Assembly: GCF_019668505.1 (NCBI RefSeq)
Contig: NZ_AP024371.1
Coordinates: 124,001-188,000, forward strand
Source of the DNA: Borrelia miyamotoi
GTDB taxonomy: Bacteria; Spirochaetota; Spirochaetia; Borreliales; Borreliaceae
Reading direction: 5' to 3'
Length of the DNA stretch: 64,000 nt
A program made the translations under genes and the position numbers. The notes under the pieces were generated by a model. That model worked only from the letters and a program-made list of their open reading frames with translations. It searched no databases and was not told where the DNA came from. Shown piece by piece: positions 39,275-48,393 of this stretch; within the stretch, counting starts at the first letter, position 1, and each line of letters starts with the position of its first letter.

Positions 39275-40252
39275 TTAAAAAACACCAAATAGAAATGAAT
39301 TATACAAAATATACAAAAATAAAAAAAGAATAGAAGGTCCTCTGCTAAAAGATCCTTTCAATCTCACTATTAATAATAAAACTAAAGATACAAAAAACAT
39401 TATACTAAAGTCAACAAAATAAATAGCGCTCATAAGCACAGGATTGATAAAAATACTACTAGATAAAATAAAACCCATATTAAATATATTACTTCCAATA
39501 ATATTTCCAAGAGCAATATCTGACTCCTTTTTAATCACTGCAAAAATAGAAACAACAATTTCTGGTATACTGGTTCCAAAAGCTACAAAAATAATTCCAA
39601 TCACTCTTTCACTAATATTAAAAATATTGTGTGCAATATATATTGAACTATCTATTAAAAGCTTTGAACCTAAATACAAGAAATATATACTTAACAATAA
39701 TATAAAAGTATTTAAAAATAGAAACTTAAAACTATAATCACAATTAAAATTTTCTAAATTTTTTGTAATAGAATGATATTTTTTTTCTTCTCTATAAAAT
39801 AAAAACAGATACAGTAAAAATAAAACTAAAATTATCAATGCACTGATTCTATCATAAGGTACCTTAAAAAAAGACAAAGAATGAAAATCAAAAGAAAAAA
39901 ATAAAAGAAAAAACATCAACAAAAATAAAATTATAAAAGAAAATTTGAGTCTCTTAAAATCAGTTTCAATCCTCAAAAAAAGCCCTGTTAAAGGAAGTGC
40001 AAGCAACATATTAATAATATTACTACCAATGATATTAGAAACAATAATTTCATTTTTACCCTTAAACGATGCTATTAAGCTTGTAAAAAGCTCTGGGGCA
40101 CTTGTTGATAATGACACTACTACAACACCAATTAGAAGATGTGGCACTTGAAAATAAGTAGCAATATTAACAGCACCCTTTAAAAGACAATTTCCACCAA
40201 GATACAACAGACATATACCAAGTACTACATAAAAAAAATAAATAAATTCCAA
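39275..40252 (-). CDS. Cation/Ca2+ exchanger family (CaCA, YrbG-like) membrane protein
   Basis: 325 residues with about ten membrane helices in two inverted halves. The alpha repeats are seen as SLSTSAPELFTSLIASFKGK (first) and AFGTSIPEIVVSIFAVIKKE (second), each followed by GSNIINM or GSNIFNM, the hallmark of the family. It likely exchanges Ca2+ or another cation for Na+ or H+ at the inner membrane. The start is TTG at 40252 with AGGAGG about seven bases upstream. The gene lies just after the glycosidase-like gene on the same strand. Confidence 0.88.
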   Translation of the reverse strand: MEFIYFFYVVLGICLLYLGGNCLLKGAVNIATYFQVPHLLIGVVVVSLSTSAPELFTSLIASFKGKNEIIVSNIIGSNIINMLLALPLTGLFLRIETDFKRLKFSFIILFLLMFFLLFFSFDFHSLSFFKVPYDRISALIILVLFLLYLFLFYREEKKYHSITKNLENFNCDYSFKFLFLNTFILLLSIYFLYLGSKLLIDSSIYIAHNIFNISERVIGIIFVAFGTSIPEIVVSIFAVIKKESDIALGNIIGSNIFNMGFILSSSIFINPVLMSAIYFVDFSIMFFVSLVLLLIVRLKGSFSRGPSILFLFLYILYNSFLFGVF

Positions 40253-40276
40253 AAAAACCTCCTACTAAAATAATAT

Positions 40277-42127
40277 TTAAGAAAAACCCAAAAACTCGCT
40301 TAGATCAGTCTTAACCATATAGTAAATATTAGATGCATTCCACAGACTAAAGCCATTACCCAATGACTCCTTAACCCCTCTCAATTGATGATAAAAATAT
40401 TCTAAATAAACCTCTTTACTTACTTGACGTTCCTGACCAAGTAAAAAAGCTTGAACATAAGGTCTAATTATAACCCTACCAGAAGAGAATATAGAGGCTC
40501 TATTACTCCCCTCTTTGTAAATTTTATAAGCTCTAGTAGTATAATACATCTCATTCTTTAAAAAATCATTAGTATAATGAGAAGGATAAAACATGGGAGA
40601 AATAACATCAACATAATCGGAAATCATAGAAATATTTTGACCAATACTATTTGTCACAAACCATCCATTATTTCCATAAATATCAACAGAAATAGGAATA
40701 GAAATATTTTTTCTAGCCATAATTAAAAAAGATTCAAGCGCATCAATTGCTTGCATCTTATATTTATTAAATCTTGAAGTTATAAGAGATACAGGACCAT
40801 CTGTTGGAAATCTAATGTAATCAAACTGAATCTCATCAACTCCAAGAGATTGAATTTCCTTTGCAATACGTAAATTATAATCCCATGTTTCTTGATTGAA
40901 AAGATCTACCCAATGTTCTTTTTGAACAAATTTAAAAGAAGGACCATTGTCAACTCTTATAATGTTTGCCCAAGGTCGATTGGTCTTTTTATTCCAAAGA
41001 GCATACTCACAATTATTATAAGCATACAGCTTTGCATCCTTAAATACAACAATCCGGGCAATAACATATATTCCAAGTTCATTTGCTTTCTTTAAGATAT
41101 AAGGAACATCTATCAAATTTTTAACAGCCTTTATCTTGTTTGGAAAATCTAATTTACTTGGATAGGTTAAAATACCACTATCATCTTTAAAATCAATGAT
41201 AACAGCATTCATACCCAAGCTCTTTATAAACTTAAATCTCTCATCAACAGCTCTTCTATTGCTAAGAGTATAAGCTGTTAAATAAATAGAACCTTTATTA
41301 GAAGCAAGTTTCATTCTTGCTAACTTTTTAAGAAAATTTTCTTCATAAACAGAAAATTGATCGTAAAAAGTCCATTTACCATCAACATAGGAATAAAAAT
41401 GATTATCATAAGTTCTAAACAAAAGTTTTTCGATTCTTTCATCTGACAAGTCAATAATGCGAACTATCTGCTTTTTAAAGGGAAAATCTAATTTTTTAAC
41501 AACCCCTAAAACTGTATTAATTAAAACAATATCTCCATAAATTCCATAAGAACAATACAACTCATTTGCATTCTTTTTTGAAAACTCTATCGCACTAATC
41601 ACATCATAATAACCAGCACCCAAATAAGTTTTAGCCATTAAAGAATTTAGATTTTTAAAATCTAAATTCTCATTAACGCTTAAATAAATTCCACTATTAG
41701 AAGTACCAATAGCAATATACTTATACTCTCCTCGGGATAATGCACTTGATGTAATATAAGCATTTTTATTAAATTTCTCATTGCCAACCAATTTTATAAA
41801 ACTTTTAAAATAATTATAAGAAATATAAACAGAATCACTAGTTGTTAAAAGGGAATTCGAAGAATAAAAATCTTCATAAACGGAAGTTATTCTCTTAGTT
41901 ACAGGCCTTGCAAATGGATATATCCATCTGGTCTCCAGCCCCTCAGGTTCAACCTTAAATATTGTATTATCATGCTTCTTATATAAAGCACCTTTATGAA
42001 CAAAAAATAAATCATTACTCTTAAAATATTTATCTTCGTCTAATGAATGCAAACGAAAACATAAAAAAAAATAAGCAAATAACAAAAAAATTACATATAA
42101 AAACATTATACATGTATTAAGTTTCAT
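40277..42127 (-). CDS. Putative glycoside hydrolase (DUF4015-like), membrane-anchored or secreted
   Basis: About 616 residues from the ATG at 42127. The N-terminus has one hydrophobic segment (CIMFLYVIFLLFAYFFLCF). The first ~250 residues resemble a beta-propeller sensor-like region; the C-terminal half is a TIM-barrel domain with SLGMNAVIIDFKDDSG, LGIYVIARIVVFKD, LGVDEIQFDYIRFPTDGP and SVDIYGNNGWF, which fit the putative glycosyl hydrolase family DUF4015. Catalysis at the Asp residues in FDYIRFP is inferred. The substrate is unknown. It lies upstream of the exchanger gene. Confidence 0.8.
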   Translation of the reverse strand: MKLNTCIMFLYVIFLLFAYFFLCFRLHSLDEDKYFKSNDLFFVHKGALYKKHDNTIFKVEPEGLETRWIYPFARPVTKRITSVYEDFYSSNSLLTTSDSVYISYNYFKSFIKLVGNEKFNKNAYITSSALSRGEYKYIAIGTSNSGIYLSVNENLDFKNLNSLMAKTYLGAGYYDVISAIEFSKKNANELYCSYGIYGDIVLINTVLGVVKKLDFPFKKQIVRIIDLSDERIEKLLFRTYDNHFYSYVDGKWTFYDQFSVYEENFLKKLARMKLASNKGSIYLTAYTLSNRRAVDERFKFIKSLGMNAVIIDFKDDSGILTYPSKLDFPNKIKAVKNLIDVPYILKKANELGIYVIARIVVFKDAKLYAYNNCEYALWNKKTNRPWANIIRVDNGPSFKFVQKEHWVDLFNQETWDYNLRIAKEIQSLGVDEIQFDYIRFPTDGPVSLITSRFNKYKMQAIDALESFLIMARKNISIPISVDIYGNNGWFVTNSIGQNISMISDYVDVISPMFYPSHYTNDFLKNEMYYTTRAYKIYKEGSNRASIFSSGRVIIRPYVQAFLLGQERQVSKEVYLEYFYHQLRGVKESLGNGFSLWNASNIYYMVKTDLSEFLGFS

Positions 42128-42188
42128 ACAAATAAATTCCAACCTTTTTTAAAATAAATATTATTTTAACAGATTGTTAAAGTTACTA

Positions 42189-43670
42189 TTAAATTCTTCC
42201 ATAAAGTTTTGTAATATCACTTATCTTTTTGCCCAAATCAGAATTCAAGTCACTATTAAATATCCTAAAATTGTTAAGAATTGCATCAGGCATATTCATC
42301 CTAAAATCAACATTCAGATCAAGATAATCTTGAATCGGAATGATTACACTATCTGCAACACTAGCCATTGCACCTCTTATCATATCCCAAACAACAGTAT
42401 CTTCACTAGTATTGAAATAATCAAAAATATATTGCTTATGAGCATTATCAACAGCACCAATAAATCCACGTGTGGTATAAGTATCACGATTACCTGTATA
42501 AACAACACAATTTTTTATATAATTATGAGGAAGATATAGATTTTGAGAATCAGAATTAAAGGCAAATTGCATAATTTTAGTTCCAGGAAAATTAAAATAA
42601 TCTCTTAACCTAAATGTGTCCCCAAACTCTTCTCCAGAATCCTCTACCCAAACTTCCAAATGATTGAACTGACTTAAAACATGTTTAAAAAAATCTCTAC
42701 CAGGACATTTCACCCATCGTCCATCAAACACTGAAGATTCTTCCGCAGAAACCTCCCAAGTCGATACAAATCCTTTAAAATAATCTATTCTAACAATATC
42801 AACATATTTATTCAGAAAACCAATACGATTAATCCACCATTCATAGTTATCCTTTCTTAAAGCTTTCCAATTATAAGCTGCATTTCCCCAAAGATATTCT
42901 TTCTTAAAAAAGCAATCAGGAGGCATACCCGTTACCTTATCTTTACTTGCATCAAACTTTAACTTAAAATATTTCTGGTGTGCCCAAACATCAGCAGAAT
43001 CATAAGAAACAAAAATGGGAATATCACCTATTATTTTAATTCCAGCATTATTAGCATATCTTTTTAAAGCATTAAATTGTGAAAAAAAGAAATATTGTAA
43101 AACTTGTTGAAGATTTATTTCAACCTCAAGAGTTTCTCTAAGCCTAGATAAAGCCCTAGTATCTCTTTTTAAAATTTCTCTACTAAATAAAATATTAAAA
43201 GACTGTGGGAATTTAAATTTAGAATAGTACTCTTTAAAAACAACAAAACTTGCAAAATCTAAAAGCCAATAAGCAGCAGATTTTTTAAACTTCTCAAATG
43301 CATTCATCTCATCAGTTGTTGCTCTACATAAAAAATTTAAAGCAGCATTTCTTAAAACAACCTCTTTAGCTCTTAAATTATCATAATTAATATATCTATC
43401 ATCCAAACATTCAAGTGTACTTAAATCTATGTCAATAAATCTACTAATACTATTTAAATCAATAAAATTGATATTACCAGCAAATGCAGAACAACTTGAA
43501 CAAAGAGATCCTACAAAACCAGGAGGTGAATAAGGCAATATTTGCCAATAACTTTGAGAAGCAGCTGAAAGAAAATCTATAAATTTATATGCCCCCTCTC
43601 CTAAATCACCAATACCATATTTAGATGGCAAAGAACCAATATTTAGCAAAATTCCACTTTTTCTATTCAT
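42189..43670 (-). CDS. malQ: 4-alpha-glucanotransferase (GH77 amylomaltase), atypical
   Basis: 493 residues, normal MalQ length. The nucleophile is in VRIDYFKGF (D296), the acid/base in VWVEDSGE (E343), and the third Asp is D396 in TGNRDTYTT; typical enzymes have TGTHDNDTT there, so the conserved His is replaced by Arg395. An SPYQ-type loop near residue 55 is replaced by CSSC. The Arg two positions before the nucleophile (R294) is kept; in B. burgdorferi this Arg is reported, from memory, to be Lys. It transfers glucan chains among maltodextrins. GAGG lies eight bases before the ATG. Confidence 0.9.
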   Translation of the reverse strand: MNRKSGILLNIGSLPSKYGIGDLGEGAYKFIDFLSAASQSYWQILPYSPPGFVGSLCSSCSAFAGNINFIDLNSISRFIDIDLSTLECLDDRYINYDNLRAKEVVLRNAALNFLCRATTDEMNAFEKFKKSAAYWLLDFASFVVFKEYYSKFKFPQSFNILFSREILKRDTRALSRLRETLEVEINLQQVLQYFFFSQFNALKRYANNAGIKIIGDIPIFVSYDSADVWAHQKYFKLKFDASKDKVTGMPPDCFFKKEYLWGNAAYNWKALRKDNYEWWINRIGFLNKYVDIVRIDYFKGFVSTWEVSAEESSVFDGRWVKCPGRDFFKHVLSQFNHLEVWVEDSGEEFGDTFRLRDYFNFPGTKIMQFAFNSDSQNLYLPHNYIKNCVVYTGNRDTYTTRGFIGAVDNAHKQYIFDYFNTSEDTVVWDMIRGAMASVADSVIIPIQDYLDLNVDFRMNMPDAILNNFRIFNSDLNSDLGKKISDITKLYGRI

Positions 43671-43813
43671 TTTTTATACCTCAAAATAATTAACTATTTA
43701 ATTAATATCTTAAAACAATAACTTATATACAATCATTATAACTAAAATATGAAATCACAAGACATTATTCAAAAGATTTAATGAAATTTTTCTAAAAAAC
43801 ATTGTATTAATAA

Positions 43814-43822
43814 TGATATAAT
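43814..43822 (+). promoter_or_regulatory. Extended -10 element (TGATATAAT) giving a leaderless transcript
   Basis: TG-N-TATAAT is a perfect extended -10. Transcription should begin about seven bases after its end, at 43828-43830, which is the ATG of the OmpA-like gene. The upstream -35 region is not recognisable, as is usual for extended -10 promoters. No Shine-Dalgarno site is present. Confidence 0.5.
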
Positions 43823-43829
43823 CAGTTAA

Positions 43830-44987
43830 ATGAATATTAAAATTGCTATATTACTATTTTCAGCAAACACTTTAACATATCCAGCTGAAATATTGGAATT
43901 TAAATACACGAAAGGAACTAAATTCAGAATAGAAACTACAGATAATCAAAAAATTTATCTAAATGGAATATTTAATTCAAAAAACAAGACTAATATCCAA
44001 ATATCAAGCGAAGTAAAAGACATAAAAGACAACTTTGCCGATATTAAATCTTACTTCAGAGTGTTAAAAAGAGATGATGAAAGTGATGTTTACTTACTTA
44101 AAGAAGAATTTGAAGGAAATTTTAGTATAAACAAACAAGGAGAATACAAAATTAATAGTAATCAAAAAAGACCTTCTGTTAGAGGCATTCCCAGATTTCC
44201 AAAAACACCTATAGCAATAAATGAAACTTGGATATATCCAGCAGAAGAATATGTTCAAGCATCTGAACTTTCAAAAGAAATAAAAGATTATGTCATAAAG
44301 TTTGATGTAAATTATATATATAAAGGTAAAGAAAAAATAGGTGACAAACATTATGACATAATTAACTCAAATTACAAATCTAAATATAATATAAAAAACA
44401 CACAATTTTCTTAAAAAGTTAATCAAATAATTTACTTTGACTCAAGGTTAGGGAATATATATAAATATGAAGATATATACGAATTTGAAATAGAAAAAGA
44501 CAACAATAACATTAAAATGATTGGCAACTCATCTGGAGAAATAATCTCTATTGAATTGCCAAATGACAACTCAATAGAGAATGAAGTAAAAAAATATATC
44601 AATGAAAAACAGATAGACTCTATTAACGTAGAAAAAAACGAAAATGGCATCAAATTGAGCTTAGATGTCGAATTTTATTCTAATTCTTTTCAGATTATCA
44701 AAAAAGAACACAACAAACTAAAGCACATAGCCAATTTATTAGAAAAATTTAAAGACAATAATATTCTAATAGAAGGACATACTACAGAATTTGGAACAGA
44801 ACAAGAAATGCAAGAACTATCTGAGAAAAGAGCTCATTCAATTGGAAACTATTTATTAAAAGTGAAATCAAAGAACAAAAACCAAATATTTTTCAAAGGA
44901 TGGGGTGCTAAAAAACCTAAATATTCAAGCTCATCTCCTTTAGCATCACAAAACCAAAGAGTAGAAATTACAATTCTAAACAATTAA
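43830..44987 (+). pseudogene. OmpA-like (TP50/OmpA C-terminal) envelope protein, interrupted by an in-frame stop
   Basis: One frame runs 386 codons from 43830 to 44987 with a single TAA at 44412-44414; the frame on both sides is the same. The first part has a signal peptide (IAILLFSANTLTYPA) and a beta-rich domain; the second part has an OmpA peptidoglycan-binding domain (LLEKFKDNNILIEGHTTEFGT, then LSEKRAHSIGNYLLK, and SSPLASQNQRVEI). It should be a periplasmic or outer-membrane protein anchoring the wall. Read literally, it is truncated to 194 residues without the OmpA domain. A second ATG at 44517 lacks a ribosome-binding site. Confidence 0.75.
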
Positions 44988-44990
44988 ATA

Positions 44991-45374
44991 TTAAATCGAC
45001 CTTCTGCTCTTTTTTTCTTTTTTGGTTTGACAATCTATACATAAAAACGCATAAGGAATAGCCTCAAGTCGCTCTCTTGCAATACCCTTATCACAAGCCA
45101 AACAATTACCATAAGTATTTTGAGAAATTCGATAAAGTGCCTGATTTATTAAACTTAGCTTCTTCTTTTCTACAGAACTTAAAGCTTCAAGATTATTACC
45201 ATCCATATTGTCAAATGCAATATCAATTATATCCTTTAGATGCATATCATTATTAATGATTTCTCTTTTGCTATTCTCAACAGATCTTATAGAATTTAAT
45301 ATTTCTTTTTTTGATTCTAAAAGAAAATTCCTCATCTTTTCAATAAATTCATGCTCAAAACTACTTTTCTGCAT
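44991..45374 (-). CDS. dksA: DksA/TraR-family zinc-finger transcription factor
   Basis: 127 residues. An N-terminal helical part precedes a C4 zinc finger, C-x2-C-x17-C-x2-C in CLACDKGIARERLE ... FLCIDCQ, as in DksA. ALYRISQNTYGNCLAC is the usual lead-in. DksA binds in the RNA polymerase secondary channel and, with ppGpp, tunes the stringent response. The start ATG is behind GGGAGGTAATATC. The gene ends 3 bp from the convergent OmpA-like gene. Confidence 0.9.
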   Translation of the reverse strand: MQKSSFEHEFIEKMRNFLLESKKEILNSIRSVENSKREIINNDMHLKDIIDIAFDNMDGNNLEALSSVEKKKLSLINQALYRISQNTYGNCLACDKGIARERLEAIPYAFLCIDCQTKKEKKSRRSI

Positions 45375-45480
45375 GATATTACCTCCCTATAATAAATTAC
45401 AATCTTTAAAAAACTCCGTGTAATTATATAAACAATCCTATACAATGTAAACTAGTACATTAATTTTTAACAAAAAATAA

Positions 45481-45509
45481 TTGCAATGATATTCCTAATT
45501 GTGTACAAT
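45481..45509 (+). promoter_or_regulatory. Putative infA promoter, TTGCAA-17-TACAAT
   Basis: A -35-like TTGCAA at 45481-45486 and a -10-like TACAAT at 45504-45509 have the standard 17-base spacing, in the gap between divergent dksA and infA. Transcription would start near 45516, leaving a leader of about 26 bases that contains the AAGGAGG site. This is the usual arrangement, in contrast to the leaderless candidates elsewhere in the window. Confidence 0.42.
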
Positions 45510-45541
45510 TTATTCTGTTATAAAAATAACAAGGAGGCATT

Positions 45542-45763
45542 TTGAACACTAAAGAAGAAGCTATTGAAGCTGAAGGTATTGTAAAAGAATCTCTACCAAA
45601 TACAATGTTTAGGGTAGAACTTAAAAATGGACACTTAGTTCTCGCCCACCTATCTGGAAAAATGAGAAAACACTTCATAAAAATAGTTCCTGGAGATAAG
45701 GTAAAGGTTGAGCTATCCCCTTATGATCTTACAAAGGGAAGAATAGTCTATAGAGAAAAATAA
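45542..45763 (+). CDS. infA: Translation initiation factor IF-1
   Basis: 73 residues, standard for IF-1, an OB-fold protein of the 30S A site. [21 protein letters not shown] and [36 protein letters not shown] are the family signature. The start is TTG at 45542, with a strong AAGGAGG just four to five bases upstream; no in-frame ATG fits better. It is a monocistronic-looking gene divergent from dksA and convergent with the BatD-like gene. Confidence 0.95.
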   Translation: MNTKEEAIEAEGIVKESLPNTMFRVELKNGHLVLAHLSGKMRKHFIKIVPGDKVKVELSPYDLTKGRIVYREK

Positions 45764-45811
45764 TCTAGCCCATATAAATGTAACTCAAATTAACGAAAGC
45801 ATCACTCTACT

Positions 45812-47857
45812 TTATATTAAATTATCTTTAACGGATGCAATAAAGTTTTTATGAACCCATCCCTGAAGTCCATGACTTGTTTGAATAAGAACAAAGTCAT
45901 CTTTTTTATTAAGTACATAAACACTTATATTTCCTTTCAAAAACCTCCAGCTTCTTGAAAAATTGTCAGGAACTTTATAAAGAGAAACTAGATCACCTCT
46001 AATAATTCCAATTTCAGATTGTTGCGCAACATAAAAGTAATATGTTTGAAATGAAGTAAAACACATCGCAGATATAAGCAAAAATAAAATGATTTTCTTT
46101 AAGTTCTTTGCATAAAATTTATAAGAAATAATCACTACCAAAATATTTATCAAAATTAAAGTAATAATAAAGAAAATATTGGAAAAAACAAAACTATTAT
46201 TCTGAATATTCTCATTAATTCCATTCTTAGCTTCAATAAAATCAATTACTTTGTAAAAGGTATCATTACTTGGCGAAGTAAAAAATGCTTTATAAGCCGA
46301 ATAAATTGCATCAAAATATCTATCCATCTTACTCAAAATGATAGCTCTATTTAGCCACAATCCTGAGTAACTTGGATTCTTTCTAAGAATACTATCAATT
46401 TTATTCAGAGCAATATCATAATTTTTTAAATTATAATCCTCTATTAAATCATTTATGTTATTTTCTGACAAAGAACCATCGTTTATAGCATTAAGACTAA
46501 CAGCAAAGGTTAATATTAAAATAACTAATCCAAAACCAGATGCAATAAAAAACTTCTTATACTTAATGCAAATAGCTAAAGAGCATAAAATTCCTGGTAT
46601 TAAAATCAAATAATAAATAGGTACAAAAAATAAAAAAGTTTTATTCTTATGATTTAAAATATCATGATATGAAAGCAAACTAAAATCTGAAAATAAATCT
46701 TTACCAGAATCAGTGCTCTTTTGAAATTCTCCATAATACTCATATTTAAGTCGCTTCCCACTAAGTTTATAAATTTTTCCATCATCAGGATCTAAATAAG
46801 TAAAATCATGAATATTTAAGAATAAATTGCCCCTATTATCTGGCTTAACAGTATATATTTTAGAGATACTGCCCTTATATCCATCTTTTGAAGGCTCAAA
46901 ATTATAATTTTTTTTCTTATAAATAATTTTAGAATTATAAGTTTCAACTTCTGGAAACCTAATATGCGGCAGATTACCTTGCCCCGTAATTTTCACCACA
47001 ATATTAAAAGTATCTTGATTAACTAAAGTTGAACTAGGAAATTCATAGTCAATTTTAAAAGTTCCAACAGCTAAAGACTTCACCTCATCGGGTATTGGTT
47101 TAATTTTTAAAGAAAGCTCGGGACTCATACGAAAAATATTTTCACCTATGTTAAAAGAAATACTAGGAATAATAACACCTTTTGAACCTCTAAGGGGAGT
47201 CAAGATGAAATTATACAGGGGTAAATCCAAGATTTCTTTACTATTAAAAGTCCTATACTTAATGTTTTCAAACATAGGAGTTCGATCAATCATTGCATCT
47301 TTAACAGCATTAAAAGAACTGTTCGGAAATTTCAAATCGCTATTTACAAGCCAACTAGAACGCAAAACAAGTCCAACGCTCTGATACTCATAAATTCCTT
47401 CTTTATCAAAATCCCAATATAATCTAACTGGTAAACCAAAAGACTGCATCTCATCTTCTTTTAAAACAACCACCTCAAATTCTGAACTTAAATAAACTTC
47501 ATCAAGATAAATTATTTTTAATGAAGGAATCTTAACAAATCCCAGTTTATCAAAATAATATTCAACCTTTATTTCTGTAACAAAATTATTTCCATCTAGT
47601 GCCTTAGATATCAAAGCAACCTTAGCATTATCATTTATATCTTTATTTATCTCAAATTTGAATAAATCTTCATCAATATCTTGAGACAGATCTAATCTAA
47701 TAACATGAATAACCTTAGACCCTTTAAGCACTTTAGTTGATAATAAATAATCGTTACCAGACAAAGAGAAAATTTTGAAATTTATAAAAAATAAAACTAA
47801 AAATATTACCAATCTTCTTTTAAAGATAAAGCTTGTTCTTTTGCCCTCATTACCCAT
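45812..47857 (-). CDS. BatD-like membrane protein with TPR and SH3-like C-terminus
   Basis: 681 residues. An N-terminal signal (FKRRLVIFLVLFFINFKIFSL) and a beta-rich periplasmic region with LKGSKVIHVIRLDLSQDID and INGQGNLP-like VKITGQGNLPHIRFPE fit BatD. Membrane helices lie near 410-460 and a TPR-like part (NYDIALNKIDSILRKNPSYSGLWLNRAIIL) near 480-540; two more helices follow and the last 60 residues look like an SH3 domain (GDLVSLYKVPDNFSRSW, then LQGWVHKNFI). The start ATG overlaps the upstream gene by 52 bp but has AGAGGG. It ends the Bat-type operon. Confidence 0.75.
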   Translation of the reverse strand: MGNEGKRTSFIFKRRLVIFLVLFFINFKIFSLSGNDYLLSTKVLKGSKVIHVIRLDLSQDIDEDLFKFEINKDINDNAKVALISKALDGNNFVTEIKVEYYFDKLGFVKIPSLKIIYLDEVYLSSEFEVVVLKEDEMQSFGLPVRLYWDFDKEGIYEYQSVGLVLRSSWLVNSDLKFPNSSFNAVKDAMIDRTPMFENIKYRTFNSKEILDLPLYNFILTPLRGSKGVIIPSISFNIGENIFRMSPELSLKIKPIPDEVKSLAVGTFKIDYEFPSSTLVNQDTFNIVVKITGQGNLPHIRFPEVETYNSKIIYKKKNYNFEPSKDGYKGSISKIYTVKPDNRGNLFLNIHDFTYLDPDDGKIYKLSGKRLKYEYYGEFQKSTDSGKDLFSDFSLLSYHDILNHKNKTFLFFVPIYYLILIPGILCSLAICIKYKKFFIASGFGLVILILTFAVSLNAINDGSLSENNINDLIEDYNLKNYDIALNKIDSILRKNPSYSGLWLNRAIILSKMDRYFDAIYSAYKAFFTSPSNDTFYKVIDFIEAKNGINENIQNNSFVFSNIFFIITLILINILVVIISYKFYAKNLKKIILFLLISAMCFTSFQTYYFYVAQQSEIGIIRGDLVSLYKVPDNFSRSWRFLKGNISVYVLNKKDDFVLIQTSHGLQGWVHKNFIASVKDNLI

Positions 47858-48393
47858 AAAACCCTCTCAAGATTCTCAACATATCTTAAAAAATTTTCAT
47901 TGTTCTCAATAAAACCCTGATTTCTTTTAATATTTAAATTCTCTAAATTATCTGGAATGGTCCTTTTCTTAATTATTGCAAGTTCAAGATTATATTTAGC
48001 ATTATAACTTGAAGGATTAATTCTTAAAGCTTCCTTAAATGCTATCTCAGCTTTTCGATAAAGCCCTTGATTATAGTATATGACTCCTTCATTGTAATTT
48101 ATATTAAAATTCAAAAAAAAATCACTATCTCTTTTCGCATATGAAAACATACGAAGAGAACTTTCATACTCTCCTAAAGAATAATATACAATCCCAAGAT
48201 TATAATAACTCCAAGCAAAACTTTGTTTATCATCCGCAAGACTATAATAAATGGAAATTGCACCTTGATAGTCGCCTCTAATATATTTATAATTGCCAAT
48301 AGCCATAAAAGACATAGCTTTAATACTAGAACAAGACAAAAAAGGCACAAAAATAACACCACTTAACAAAACAACTAAAAAGTCTCGTCCCAT
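47806..48393 (-). CDS. TPR lipoprotein of the Bat operon
   Basis: 195 residues. The signal peptide ends in FLSC, a lipobox, so it is probably lipidated. TPR units are clear: YNLGIVYYSLGEYESSLRMFSYA, NEGVIYYNQGLYRKAEIAFKEALRINP, then YNAKYNLELAI. In Bat systems such proteins sit beside the VWA partners and probably scaffold them (BatC/BatE-like). AAGG lies seven bases before the ATG, inside the upstream VWA gene, whose end it overlaps by 19 bp. Confidence 0.8.
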   Translation of the reverse strand: MGRDFLVVLLSGVIFVPFLSCSSIKAMSFMAIGNYKYIRGDYQGAISIYYSLADDKQSFAWSYYNLGIVYYSLGEYESSLRMFSYAKRDSDFFLNFNINYNEGVIYYNQGLYRKAEIAFKEALRINPSSYNAKYNLELAIIKKRTIPDNLENLNIKRNQGFIENNENFLRYVENLERVLWVMRAKEQALSLKEDW

